Shown here piece after piece: positions 1 to 10,661 of a stretch of DNA of 64,000 nucleotides. Origin of the DNA: Cycas panzhihuaensis (lineage: Eukaryota > Cycadophyta); contig CM041465.1 in the NCBI GenBank assembly GCA_023213395.1, forward strand, positions 38,633,741-38,697,740, in the 5' to 3' direction. The notes below the pieces were generated by a model that saw only the letters and a list, made by a program, of their open reading frames with translations, searched no databases and was not told the origin of the DNA. Positions within the stretch are counted from its first letter, which is position 1, and each line of letters starts with the position of its first letter. A program made the translations under genes and the position numbers.

Positions 1-152
1 TCCAAATAGTGCTCATAACTTAATCGACACTCATATAGACAAGAAATTTAGATTGAATATGAAGAGAGAGAAGTCCTATACCTCACACCTAGGAGGATAT
101 AGCTTAGGCAAAATTGAGCACCGACAATTTCATATAAGCAATTAATGAGTTT

Positions 153-557
153 TTGACTAATTATTATCCCACTCTCATAGAAGGATTTGATGCAATCTTA
201 GGTATCAGATGGCTACGTATACTTGGGACTCACGCCCTAAATCATGACAAGGGCTTCATCAGGTTTAGAATCGATGCGTCGAAATGCCAGCTAATAATAA
301 CTTATACCCTAGTACCAAATGTTGAAACTACAGGAGGCAGCACGAGGAATAATTGGATTGGGCAAAAATATCAACCTACTATGATTTTCACCCCAGGATC
401 AAAGGGCATACTTGCAAAAAGAAACACAAAGACTGACTCACTAGGATTAAGTTGGCTTCTTCACTATAATATTACTGCAAACCAAGAAGCTAAAGGAGGG
501 ACATTCTGTAGGACAAGGGATGATCGCCCAATTTATCGACCTGCCTCAAGAAAGTAA
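153..557 (+). pseudogene. gypsy-like retropepsin C-terminal fragment
   Basis: An open frame of about 134 codons with no ATG start of its own (first codon TTG). Its first third carries FDAILGIRWLRILG, which resembles the closing segment of Ty3/gypsy aspartic proteases (pattern ILGxxWLxxLG, then a short strand ending in IxF). The catalytic DSG/DTG motif is not in view and would lie upstream of the window. The remaining residues match nothing I recognise, and RT does not follow, so this is either a deleted element or a non-autonomous derivative. It is followed within about 60 bases by a purine-rich stretch and a probable LTR. The family call rests on one short motif. Confidence 0.4.
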
Positions 558-610
558 CATACGCCATTATCAACGCTTTGGGGGCAAAGCATGTTTTGAA
601 TGAACGGGAA

Positions 611-860
611 TTGTTATGGACCTACACCACTAATGGAAGTTGGCTATAGCTATAGCTAGATCATAGATTAATAGGAGTTAGCCTTAATTACAATTATTAG
701 AAGCTGCTTTTATTATTATTAAGGACTAGGTATCTTATTATTATTATTGGAAGTTGGTTTTATTATTATTAAAAAATCAATTTTTTAAAAGGTGATCAAT
801 TTTGACACCTATAAATAGAGGATTATCATTCATTTGTAAATCATCTTTTGTGAGGTAATT
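611..860 (+). repeat. probable 3' LTR start of the gypsy-like fragment
   Basis: A purine-rich run (GAACGGGAATTG) precedes TGTTATGGACC, the usual arrangement of polypurine tract followed by an LTR beginning TG. About 200 bases further on is a TATA-like box, TATAAATAGAGG, near 811. ATT-rich low-complexity sequence fills roughly 700-775. No second copy lies in the window, so the ends are not proven. Confidence 0.35.
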
Positions 861-899
861 CATTTGGGGTCTTTTGACCATTTGGCTCTTAGGAGTTTC

Positions 900-1990
900 C
901 TTTTAGTTTTTATACCAGTTTTCTTTTATGTTTGTGGAAGTAGATCCCCTTTAGGATCACTCCAACCCAAAAAATGTCTAAGAGGTTCCTCACCTTCATC
1001 ATCGACTTGGCCTTATCAACCGATGTTCTGTTCATCCTCTCAACCACTCCATTTTACTAAGGAGTACATGCAGTCATCAATTGCTTCTTTATGCCATGAT
1101 CCTTGCAAAATTAGACAAATGCTTTAGAGGTGTACTCTCCCCCATTATCTAACCTTAGTATCTTAATTCTTTATTCGCTTTCATTCTCCACCTGTGCTTT
1201 AAACTCCTTAAATATGTCAAATGCCTGAGACTTGTCCTTCAAAGGATAAGCCCAAACCTTCCTTAAAAAGTTGTTAATGAAGGTCAAGAAATATCTTGAA
1301 CCTCAGAGTGAACTGGTAGACATAGGACCATAGATGTTATAGTGAATTAGGCTCAGTTTTTCAGTTGCCCTCCAAGCCTTGCCTTTAGGAAACTTTTCCT
1401 TATGCTACTTTCCATAAATGTAGGGTTCACAATTACCCTTTTCTACCTTGAATTTCGGGAGACCATGCACCATATTCAATTTATTCATCAACCGAAGGCC
1501 AGAGCAGTGCAAATGCCCCAATCTTTCATTCTACAATCGAATCTTATTTGACATGTTTGCAGTCAAATATGCCCTTCAGCTTATAGACATACCTAAGAGC
1601 CTATAAAGACGGTTATCCCTTGCACCTCCTACAATCATTTTTCCATCATGATCATTGATGATAGCTTTCTGTCTTTAAAGAGAACACTCATCTCACTATC
1701 CTCTATTTGACTGATAGAAATCAAATTCAATTTTAATCCTGGCACGTATAAAACATTGTCCATATAATAATCATCACAATCTAGAGTGATAACTGGGACC
1801 TCCCCTATGCCCTTGACAATTAGCACCTTATTATCTCCCAAAACTACTGTGTGTCCAATGGCTTCCCATATGCTTAAACCATTCAAGCCTTCATGTCATG
1901 TGCCTGGAATCACTTGAGTCGATGTAACAAACATCGTTGGACCTCTTTTCATTTGCTTCCATATTCCACTAATCAGACCTATGTTGTTGA
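900..1990 (-). pseudogene. Ty1/copia pol fragment: protease tail, GAG-pre-integrase, integrase core
   Basis: Read on the minus strand, 1886-1635 encodes VVLGDNKVLIVKGIGEV followed by NVLYVPGLKLNLISISQI, the standard region just after the copia protease active site. Lower coordinates continue into the GAG-pre-integrase zinc region and then the integrase core. Near 1153-1112 the frame reads a DNGGEYTSKAF-like segment containing the second catalytic Asp of the DDE triad. Several frameshifts and stops interrupt it, and no RT or RNase H follows. It probably belongs with the degenerate primer site at 3500-3510, which would make it the internal remains of one minus-strand element. Confidence 0.7.
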
Positions 1991-3499
1991 CTAGCCTGCA
2001 ATAGACTATGATAGGTAATTTGAGGCAGTTCATTTGAATGGGAAAACAAGCATTTCCCACCCATTTTCAATGCAAAATGTGACAAAATAAACACAATCAC
2101 AAGAAAATAGTGGGTGTTAAATAGCCCTTAAAACATCAACTGTGGGGTCCTCGATCACTTCACAGAGTGGCAACAAAACATAAAAAATCACTAGTTACCA
2201 CGTAGGAAGTTGAAATCTTACAATATGACCGTGCTCATTGTGTAGAACATCAAAGGTACAATGGAAAAGTGCACTTTGTTTTTGTAAGACTCCTCAGTAA
2301 GCCAACAAACAACTTAGCACTTTTTCTCACAATGTGATCGAGGGCTAGAATACTAAGGGGCCTAACAAAACTCAAAAAGAAATTAAAAAACAATTTAATG
2401 TATTAAAAACATGAGAAACAAAATAAATAAATTTAAGCCTCAGTATTCATCAGCGGATCTTGTCTTCATATGACCCTACATCAATTGCTTTTGTCTTCTA
2501 TTCTACATCAATTCAATTCGACCGAGTTGTAATGACGACTCATATCTATTCAAGGGCTTCACGGTTCATGTTGGGCTCATCTTAGGGGTTCAACTTTGTA
2601 AATGGTCGGTGCTTTGCATTCAACTCTATGTGTGAGCAAGTTTGTGTAGCTTCTTCGAATTCATTTGATGTATTCATTCGTGTCTTCTTTCTCAAATAGA
2701 CTCCTTCCTTTGGTGATTTCCTCACCTATGCATTTCTTGAGAAATTTAGTAGGAGCACTTACCATAGTCCTGGGAATTTTTGCTTCAATGGCATGATTAT
2801 CTATCACATGACCAGATTCCTCAACCATAGGATTCAATGCATCTCCACATTTAACAGAGCATTGTTCACTTGGAAAGATTTGAGGCTTTATCAAATTTGA
2901 AAACTATCAATCGTAAATATATATTACTCCCATGGACCAACTACATGAGCCAATATGATAAGAATATGTAATTCAAATGGAACACAAAGCAGGCACCCTA
3001 CACCCTACTAGAGTTTCCTCGATGTAGTGTTATGTCTAAAGAAAACATTGTTTTTAATGTTGAATCATTTGATCCACCATTCTTCATCTCTAATGCTTCC
3101 ATCGCAAACCGAAGCTGAATTCTCAAACCCAAAGGCACATACTTAACATGCCACAAAATGGCAAGACTCCGATAGAACATAGAACCTGGCTATGAGCTTG
3201 GACAAATTAGAGGTTGCCAGGCCATTAAACTCACACCATAAACACTCCAACCATAGACAAGAGCTTGTTTGGCATCACTTAATACTAAAACCATAGCCCC
3301 TGCCCCTGCCCCCACCCCCCCTGCCAACCTTTTTTTTTTTAATACTAATACATATAACCTCACAATTTAAACAACTAATCCCACAACAAAACTGACAAAA
3401 ATTTGGACAAACAAACCTATTGATGTTGACAACATAAAGCTATGCTTGGTTCCACAGTTACTGGCTGCAAAATTGGTCTGCAACCTACAACTAAACCCA
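1991..3499. other. unassigned sequence, possibly internal remains of the copia remnant
   Basis: No protein family is recognisable. Short minus-strand frames occur at 2894-2661 and 3180-2998 but show no gag, zinc-knuckle or protease motif. A C-rich then T-rich low-complexity run lies at about 3297-3341. Position between a copia pol fragment and a primer-site-like sequence suggests old gag or leader DNA. Confidence 0.4.
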
Positions 3500-3510
3500 C
3501 TCTAATACCA
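3500..3510 (-). other. degenerate primer-binding site (initiator tRNA-Met type)
   Basis: The minus strand reads TGGTATTAGAG, one base from the canonical plant copia primer site TGGTATCAGAG. Two bases upstream, the minus strand has CTTTCA, a plausible LTR 3' end (CA). The LTR would then extend from 3513 to higher coordinates; its far end could not be placed, although sequence up to about 3800 is a candidate. Confidence 0.55.
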
Positions 3511-3512
3511 AA

Positions 3513-4277
3513 TGAAAGTTTAAATCAGAAAGTGGAACAAAAATAACACATAAAACTTAAGGTTTCTAGTAGAATTGGCCTACCATTAAAAAAAAGGGCA
3601 TTTATTAAGAACCTACACATTGAATTGATCAATAAATAACACAATACAACCATATGTATAAGTAGGATCGGTAACGGTCAACAAATGAATCCATAACTTT
3701 CCTAACACGTCACAAGTTCATTTAAGACTTTGTAACTCCTAGTGACTCACCTACTTTGCTTTGTCCTCATATGAATATTAATCTAGCACTTACAACTATA
3801 TTTTATATGAAGCTTAAGGAAGTTTTCCTTATACTACCCCAACCCCTCCCCCCTAACCCCTATGCCCCCACCCCATGTATTTTGCATTCAAACCATTAAA
3901 TGTGTAATGTCTTTCCTTTTTTATTCATTCTTTCGAGTTGGTCTTCCCTCCTGATGGGTCCTTCTATTTTCATTATTGTAACAATAGTCTATGGCATTAT
4001 GAGAAGGTCCTTTGCATTCTTCATACCATTCATTCCCTCTTTGGTTAATATCATTTGCTTTGGGTTAGTAGTTGGCCTCTTGCTTTTGGTCAAACTTCAA
4101 TTAAATCAACTCCAATTTTAAAGCTAGTATTCAATTTGCTATGGTTGGAACTTCATGAAGTTACATGTTGTACTAGATGTACTTGGTTAGGCCTTATTTC
4201 TACGTTTTGGATATATTCTAGATTTTAAATTTGTAGGTCAAAATCCAAAGATGTTGAGTTTGTTCATAACCATTATT
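3513..4277. other. possible LTR plus unassigned AT-rich DNA
   Basis: The first 200-300 bases may be the 5' LTR belonging to the primer site at 3500-3510, but no partner copy is present to prove it. The rest, including a plus-strand hydrophobic frame at 3900-4121, shows no conserved motif, and I see no gene in it. Confidence 0.3.
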
Positions 4278-4282
4278 ACAAT

Positions 4283-4487
4283 TGTCAAAACAATCAATGA
4301 ATTGTGTAGACAATGATCCAATGCATTAATGAGGAGAGAACCTCTCATATAAATACATCATGTGTACATAGAAAGCCCAGTGCATGTTGGCCAAGTGTCA
4401 GAAGTACATCAAAGAGGGGTTAAACACATAACCCTCAACTTGACCTTAGAAAACATTAGAAAATAAAAGAACATTATTTCTCTAATA
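4283..4487 (-). repeat. Copia-1 3' LTR
   Basis: Matches 9924-10134 nearly base for base apart from scattered substitutions and small indels. On the minus strand it runs from TATTAGAGAAATAATG (probably TGTTAG originally) to GTTTTGACA, so the closing CA is kept here. Confidence 0.9.
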
Positions 4488-4519
4488 TCCGCTTTTAATG
4501 TTTTTTTTTCCAACACCAA

Positions 4520-6130
4520 GTAATTATTTGAGATATTGAAATTTATCTTTCAGGAGTGCTTTGGTGAAAATATCAGCAAGTTGTTCTTCATTGTTGTAGT
4601 ATAACAAGTCTACCTTTTTATTTTGAACCTTTTCTCTGATGAAGTGATGGTGAACTCCAATGTGTTTGGTTCTAGCATGAACACTAGATTCTTTGTTAAT
4701 TCGATAACACTTTGGTTATCACAAAAGATGGATGTAGTTTGATCTTGTTTTTACTTTAAATCTTAAAGCAATTGTCTAATCCATACTCCTTCACAAGTTG
4801 CACTAATAGCTGCTTTATATTCTGCATCAGTGGAAGACATAGCTACTATAGATTGTTTTCTGCTACTTCAGGATATAACTATAGATCCAAGTGAAAAACA
4901 ATATCCTGCAGTGAATTTTCTATCTTGTTTGTCTCCTACCCAATCTGAATCATTATACCCAACAAGCCAAAATTTTGAAGCCTAAATATAGGTGAGAACC
5001 GTTGACTGAGTTCCTTTAATGTATCTAAGAATTTTTTTAGCAGCATTCCAATGAGACAATTTTGGATGTTGCATACATCTAGATACAACTCCCACTAAGT
5101 GTGAGATGTTTGGCCTTGTAGCTATGAGGTAGATAAGACTACCTATCAACTGTTTCTACAATGTTCCATCCACGGTTTGACCATCATCATTAGAATTTAG
5201 AATGCAGCCAGTTTCCATTGGAGTAGCACAGATATTACAGTTTTCCATTTTGAATCCTTAAAGGAGTTTTTTGGCACATTTTTCTTGAGATATGAAAATA
5301 GATTCCTTTAGTTGACTAACTTCCAGGCCTAAATAATAATGGAGCAGACCCATGTTTGTCATTTCAAACTTGTCTTCCATTTGCAACTTGACTTGGCAGA
5401 TTGTTTCACTATCATTTCCTGTAACTATCATATCATCTACATAAACTACACTGATAGTTATTAAATTGCCTTTATTTTTTATGTAAAGACTTCGGTTTGA
5501 GACATATCTGCAAAAACTTGTTTGTCATAGATGTTGATCCAACTTTGCATACTAGGCTCTAGGTTCCTGTTTTAGTCCATCCAAGGCCCTTTCTAATTTA
5601 TAAACAAAATGCTCCTCGCCCTTTTTTACATATCTAGTTGGTTGGTGCATGTAAACTTCTTCAGCCAAATCTCTGTTCGAAAAAGCACTTTTGATGTCAA
5701 GTTCCATTTGAATTGGGTTGCCATGGCTATTACTGTTTGTACAGTAATAATTAATTTGGCTATTGATGAAAGGTTTCCTCATAATCTATTCCTTTTGTTT
5801 GAGTGTAACCTTTTGCAACCAATCTTGCCTTATACCTTTCAACAGTACTATCAGACTTCTATTTTATTTTGTAGACCCATTTGCAACCAATGATGGGTTT
5901 ATTTGTGAGAGCATCTAGTTATTCCCAAGTCTTATTTCTTTTGATGACATTGATTTATACATCCATGGCTTTCTGCCATTCTAGATGATCAAAAGCTTCT
6001 AAATAATCTTGTGGTTCAACTGACCATGGTAAGCTTTGGTGTCTTTGTGACCTAGCTCTTTGATCAAACACATCTCCTTTGGATTCTTCAAGAGTCTTAA
6101 TGTACCACTTAGGTAATTTTCTTAAAGATT
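4520..6130 (-). pseudogene. Copia-1 reverse transcriptase and RNase H
   Basis: Reading from 6130 downwards, the frame shows the RT start ([11 protein letters not shown]-like, then a DIKSAFSNRDLAEEVYMHQP segment within 5782-5552, close to the family pattern DVKSAFLNGDLEEEVYM). The catalytic box VVYVDDMIV lies near 5429-5446. The RT tail and RNase H follow, with copia signatures for the connection (GYNDSDWVGD, SSTDAEYKAAISATCEG, IFCDNQSVI). Stops and frameshifts split it throughout, although the YVDD box survives. The reading order matches Ty1/copia (integrase before RT), not gypsy. Confidence 0.88.
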
Positions 6131-6329
6131 AATGACTACTATTCTAAGAAGAGCTTTGTTTTTCATCAGAAATGTTTTGTTCTTCTTCGAGCAATTGTTC
6201 TAAGATGCCTCCATTATGAGGATCACTATCTGATGCATCCTTCTTTGATGTGGTGACTTCAGGTACTTCTTCAATTGGTATATGTACTTATGTATCTCTT
6301 TCAAATTCTTGCTATTCTTTCTTTTCCTT

Positions 6330-7560
6330 TTGATTTACTTGTTCATCAAAGATTACATCTCTACTAACATAGATCTTGTTTGTTTTGGGATCTATACATC
6401 TATATGTTTTGGATTTGCTACTATATCCAATCATTATGCATTCTTTTGTCATCTAGCTTTGTTCTTTTATTATCAAGAATGTGAACATAAGCCTTACTCC
6501 CAAAAATTTTAAGATGGCTTACAGTTGGTTTTCTGTCGGTCCATGCTTCTTTAGAAGTTATTTTTATCTAAAGCCTATGTGGGGCTTTTGTTGATAAGAT
6601 ATATTACTGTGTTGACTACTTCTGCCCAATAAGTTTTTGTTAATGCCTTCTCGCTTATCATGCTTCCTGCCATCTCCATTATTGTTCTATTCATACGTTC
6701 AACTACTCCATTTGATTGTGGTGTATACAGAGTAGTTGGTTGTTTCTATATCCCATTTATTTTATGAAACTAACAAAAGTATTTTGAATTATATTCTCCT
6801 TCTCTGTCAGATCGAAGGAACTTGATCTTGCATTCACTCTCCAACTCAAATTGTGTTTTGAATTCTTTGAAGTAATCTAAGACTTCCAATTTACTAAAAA
6901 GAAAGTAGACCCAAGTTTTTCTAGAAAAATCACTAATTTTTTGTGTGCTTTCCATGTGCTTTGTTGGAAAGGAACTTGATGATTCTTGCCCATCATACAA
7001 CTTTATACAAAAGACTCAAAAGACATCTCAAGCAAACCATCCACCATATTAGGTTTCTTTAGTAATTCCAATCTTCTATTTGCAATGTGACCATACCTTG
7101 AATACCAAATTTTGTTAGTAGTGCTATTCATAGAAAAAGACTTTATAGAATGATTAGGCAACACAGGTGTTGAAATCAATTTATAGAGATTACCAATTTC
7201 AACACCTTTTGCAATTACAACTCCATTGATTTTCATGTCATGAATATGACAGTTTCCATCTATTTTAAAGACGACTTAGAGTCCTTTTTTCTTAATTGGA
7301 ATACATATAAGAGATTTCTTTTTAAACCATATGCATATAGCACTTCTCCATTTTTTTTAATTTTTCCACCAATTGTGACAACAATGGTATCTTTCCCTTT
7401 GATTTGTGGAGGAAAGTTGTTGCCAAGTTCCACAACTTTGTTGATGAAGTATGGTCATAGTGTTTCAAACCATTCTTTCCTCCCTGTCATGTGATTTGAC
7501 ACTCTAGAATCCATGTACCAATCATCATTTATGTTAGTGCATATGGAGAGAGCCATGATG
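6330..7560 (-). pseudogene. Copia-1 protease, GAG-pre-integrase and integrase
   Basis: The protease active site is at 7511-7497 and reads MDSRVSNHMT where the copia norm is DSGAS/DSGCS-HMT, so the catalytic Gly is Arg and the enzyme would be dead. The GAG-pre-integrase segment occupies 7236-7003 (IWYSRYGHIANRRLELL), and the integrase core lies in 7000-6600 with the FSRKTWVYFL and FLRSDREGEYNSKYF segments. The QSNGVVERMNRTI segment near 6710-6680 keeps the third catalytic residue, Glu. Frame breaks separate the domains. Confidence 0.85.
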
Positions 7561-7599
7561 AATGTGGTTTCTTCCTCTTCTCCTTCCTGTTCTTGGTTA

Positions 7600-8533
7600 T
7601 AGTTTCCTTCTACTCTCTTCCCTCTCTGAATATCTACTTGCTTCTATGGGCAGTGTTGGAAGAGTGTCCTATTCTTCCACAATAATAGCAATTCTGTAAA
7701 TTTCTCATCCTACATTCACAGGACAAGTAACCATACCTCCCTCAATGAAAACATTCTTTGGATTCTCTTGGTCTGCCTCTTCCTTCTAATCTCCATGCAG
7801 TTCTTCCTCATCCTTCTGGAGACTAGGATGATCTAGTTGGAAATCTAACCCATCCTCTGGTATTTCTATTGTGTCCTCTCATTATGTTTCTGGATTGTCC
7901 TCTGCCCTCTAGGCTCAGCTTGGATACGAATGCTTCCCAATGTCAGTCTCTTCTTCATATCTCTTGTTCCTCTACTCTTGTTGTAGCATATGACCTGTTA
8001 AGGTGCCAAATGACATGTTTGGTGTATGTCCTCCTATGGTAACTGTATTTACCATGGTATCAAATGATTTTGGCAATTTATTTAAAGTTAAACGAACAAG
8101 TTCAGAGTCAGGTAAAGTGTCACCTATAGAGATTAAGCAATTTTTTATTTCAACAATCTTGGTCATAAAATTTGACACTCTCTCCTTCTTTAAGGTTGAA
8201 TCTGTATAGTTGTTCTCTAAGGAAAATTATCTATGCCTCATTTTTTTGACTGTATAATGAGGCTAGGATCTTCCAGGCTTTTGAAGAAGAGGTGACAAAG
8301 CCAATGTGACTCATTAAAGCATCTCCTATAGGCAACAGTATGGCAGACAAGGCCATTCTATCCCTCTCTTCCCAACTAGTCATATCCACTATATCAATGG
8401 GTTTGGTCTCTTTTCTTGTCACTATTCCCCATGCATTTTTTACCATTAGTAGACCCTGCATTTTTAATTTCCAAATGCTATAATTCTGACCATTGAGTTT
8501 ATCTGCTTCAACGAGGGAGGAAAAAGAAGCCAT
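7600..8533 (-). pseudogene. Copia-1 gag
   Basis: Starts at an ATG at 8533 with MASFSSLVEADKLNGQNYSIW, the typical opening of the UBN2/DUF4219-type copia gag (LNGxNYxxWKxKM). It continues through a conserved helical region (ILLPIGDALMSHIGF, AWKILASLY) and, after a break, a second gag segment at 8178-7972 with NCLISIGDTLPDSELVRLTL. A zinc-knuckle remnant, NCYYCGRIGHSSN, lies near 7700 but lacks its last Cys. Gag would form the particle shell; this copy is disrupted by frameshifts. Confidence 0.85.
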
Positions 8534-8956
8534 TTTGAAGGTATATTCAATATTTATGAAGGAGAAATAGAGAAAGATTGTGTGCGCTCCTCTTCTTCTG
8601 CCCTAACTCATCCAACCTAATTCTTCACAATAGAAATTAAACAAAAGAGATAACATAAGGAGATTGGAGCACAAGAACTAAGCCTTCCATTATCGGGGCC
8701 CTGCGTCTGGTCCTCTCACAACCAGACGCAGGCCAAAACAATGTACAAAGAGGTTGCAATAAGACGGCGAGAACAACATTAAGTAAAATATGCATGCATT
8801 CTTCTTACAATATTCCATATTTATCCATCCTACATACACTGTTATAACCGTCCCATAGCAATGGTTTTACAACTAATTCTATCATTGGTCCTTTAACAAT
8901 GATCCAGTGTTCCTTTACATTACATTTAATCATTCTTTTATACTTTCGTTGCCCTA

Positions 8957-9208
8957 GTCGCACCTGTTGCTATTTCGGTCACACCTACTACTGTCTAGGT
9001 CGCACCTGGAACTGGTCTGGTCGCACCTGTTGTTGTCCAAGTCACACTTGAAACTGGTTCAGTTGCACCTGCTACTATCTAGGTCACCCCTGAAAATGGT
9101 CCCGTTGCACCTGCTACTATCCAGGTCGCACTTGAAACTGGTTCGGAGGCACCTGTTGTTGTCCAAGTTGCACCTGAAACTGGTTCGATCACACCTATTG
9201 CTTACAAT
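8957..9208. repeat. 21-bp minisatellite in Copia-1 leader
   Basis: About twelve units of exactly 21 bp with consensus near GTCGCACCTGNNNCTGGTTCG. Two unit types alternate, giving a 42-bp higher-order period. Because 21 is a multiple of three, each unit adds seven residues in any frame. On the element's coding strand one frame gives alternating heptads such as EPVSSAT and WIVAGAT, broken by two TGG-to-TAG stops. It lies between primer site and gag, where copia elements normally have no coding sequence. Confidence 0.9.
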
Positions 9209-9912
9209 TATTGTTATTTAACTATAGCAATCATATCTATCCGAAGCTAATTAGCCACACATAGACTGTATAATTGTGTTATGGTCATACGATCGTATGA
9301 CCATACAAATTCATACGGAAAAGGTGCAGTTGTACGGACTGAGATGAAAATGGTCCCAAATTAAATAGGAGATTTAAGGCTTTACAAATCTGCAAAAAAA
9401 AATTGAAATTCCTTTTAGTTTTTTTTAAAAACGCCTCGAAATGGTTCAACTATCTAGGGTTTTTAGACAAAACAATGCTTATAACTTTTGAAATCCTTAG
9501 TGAAAAACTTCAAACTTACAGGTAAATAAAATCTATTGATGATACGAACATTTTAAGTTTGTTTTTATCGAGGGAAACTGAGAAAATTGAAAGAAATATG
9601 CAAAAGAGTCTTTGAATGGGCGCCCACTATAATTTTGCATTTTCTTACTTATCTGTCATGATTTTGAATTTGAGCCTTTGGAACAGATTTATCTACTCGT
9701 TAAGGCAAAACTTCTCTCCAAATTTCACCCAATTCTGAGCACTTTGAAAAATGTCAATACAATTCTGTACCATGTAGTACTATTGTCACCTTGGCCGTAC
9801 TTCGTCCTTTTGCTTCTTAGACAAATAAAAAAACTATCTCCTAATTTACTTTCTTAAAATTCCCTTATTAGAAATAACTTCAAACAAACTCAGTCTTACA
9901 CTTGCAAACCTA
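9209..9912 (-). other. Copia-1 leader without recognisable genes
   Basis: Part of the roughly 1.4 kb between the primer site and the gag ATG. It contains A/T-rich sequence and a short near-palindrome, GTCATACGATCGTATGAC, near 9285-9302. No conserved protein is visible. Confidence 0.5.
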
Positions 9913-9923
9913 CTCTGATACCA
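9913..9923 (-). other. Copia-1 primer-binding site
   Basis: The minus strand reads TGGTATCAGAG, complementary to the 3' end of plant initiator tRNA-Met, directly inside the 5' LTR. It fixes the orientation of the element and the inner edge of the LTR. Confidence 0.92.
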
Positions 9924-10134
9924 AGTCAAAACAATCAATGAATTGTGTAGACAATGATCTAATGCATTAATGAGGAGAGAGAACCTCTCATATAAATATA
10001 TCATGTGTACATAGAAGGCCCAGTGCATATTGGCCAAGTGTCAGAAGTACATCAAAGAGGAGTTGGACACATAACCCTCAACTTTACCTTAGGAAAGGTT
10101 AGAAAGTAAAAAATGGAACATTATTTCTCTAATA
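9924..10134 (-). repeat. Copia-1 5' LTR
   Basis: The partner of 4283-4487. The outer end reads TATTAGAGAAATAATG on the minus strand, and the inner end GTTTTGACT has lost the terminal CA. A short TATAAATA-like sequence lies near the middle. Confidence 0.9.
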
Positions 10135-10139
10135 AGAAT

Positions 10140-10499
10140 TAGAGTAACAATCCTTTATGAAATAATCCATCAAAAGTGGGTTATCGACCTCTTTGGCTAA
10201 CTTGGTAGCTAACATACATGGCATGTGCCTCAACCTCCTAGTTCTGAAATCATAATAATAAAGTTTAATTAGAGTTTGTTTTCTCTATATTTTCTTAAGA
10301 AGTTAAGTTCATGATTAGGTTTGGAATGAAAAATCACTTGGTGCCATAACCCATTATAAAGCACTCTTATATGCATTGACCCTTGCCCCAAGCTTGAACT
10401 ATGCCTTGCATGTCCACTCTTTGCAATGCCCACTTCTTTCTTAGTGGTGGTGTTTCCACACATCAAATATAAGAATGTTGTCCAAGACCTATTTTTGGG
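10140..10499. other. pre-insertion DNA left of Gypsy-B
   Basis: This sequence was continuous with 31485 onward before Gypsy-B inserted at CATGG. No gene motif is recognisable. If the ALG11 exon at 35008-35294 belongs to a live gene, this would be intron. Confidence 0.5.
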
Positions 10500-10504
10500 C
10501 ATGG
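10500..10504. repeat. Gypsy-B target-site duplication, left copy
   Basis: CATGG directly precedes the LTR start TGTTGAC. The identical CATGG follows the other LTR at 31480-31484. Confidence 0.93.
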
Positions 10505-10661
10505 TGTTGACTTCGGGGGTGCCTTGTTACACTTACAAGATACCTCTGCTCACTTGTCAAAGTTTACACAATGCTATAGTCTAGTTTTAGGATACTGTCA
10601 ACATGGTTATTCACATACATTCCACATACATTCCATATATAATTCACAGAATGGTACACAG
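10505..10661 (-). repeat. Gypsy-B 3' LTR, outer piece
   Basis: Matches 30637-30793 of the 5' LTR, sharing the diagnostic TTCGGGGGTGCCTTGTTACAC that differs from the Gypsy-A LTRs. It stops abruptly at TACACAG, where Gypsy-A begins. Confidence 0.9.
10657..10661. repeat. Gypsy-A target-site duplication, left copy
   Basis: CACAG directly before the Gypsy-A LTR. The second copy is at 21119-21123, after which Gypsy-B LTR sequence resumes in register. Confidence 0.92.

Larger units (their letters stand above)
4283..10134 (-). mobile_element. Copia-1: Ty1/copia LTR retrotransposon, degenerate
   Basis: A complete-length but inactive copia element of about 5.85 kb on the minus strand. It is bounded by two about 205-bp LTRs (4283-4487 and 9924-10134) and flanked by a 5-bp duplication with one mismatch (ACAAT at 4278-4282, AGAAT at 10135-10139). 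A perfect initiator-Met primer site sits directly inside the 5' LTR. In transcription order it holds a long leader with a 21-bp minisatellite, gag, protease, integrase, RT and RNase H. By hand count the LTRs differ at roughly 15 positions, so this is not a recent insertion. Confidence 0.9.

Noticed and set aside
864-1127. Plus-strand ORF
   Set aside because: It is the antisense of the copia integrase fragment on the minus strand.
8967-9221. Plus-strand Leu/His/Ser-rich repeat protein
   Set aside because: It is the antisense reading of the 21-bp minisatellite in the leader of a minus-strand element; any frame of a 21-bp repeat gives a repetitive protein.
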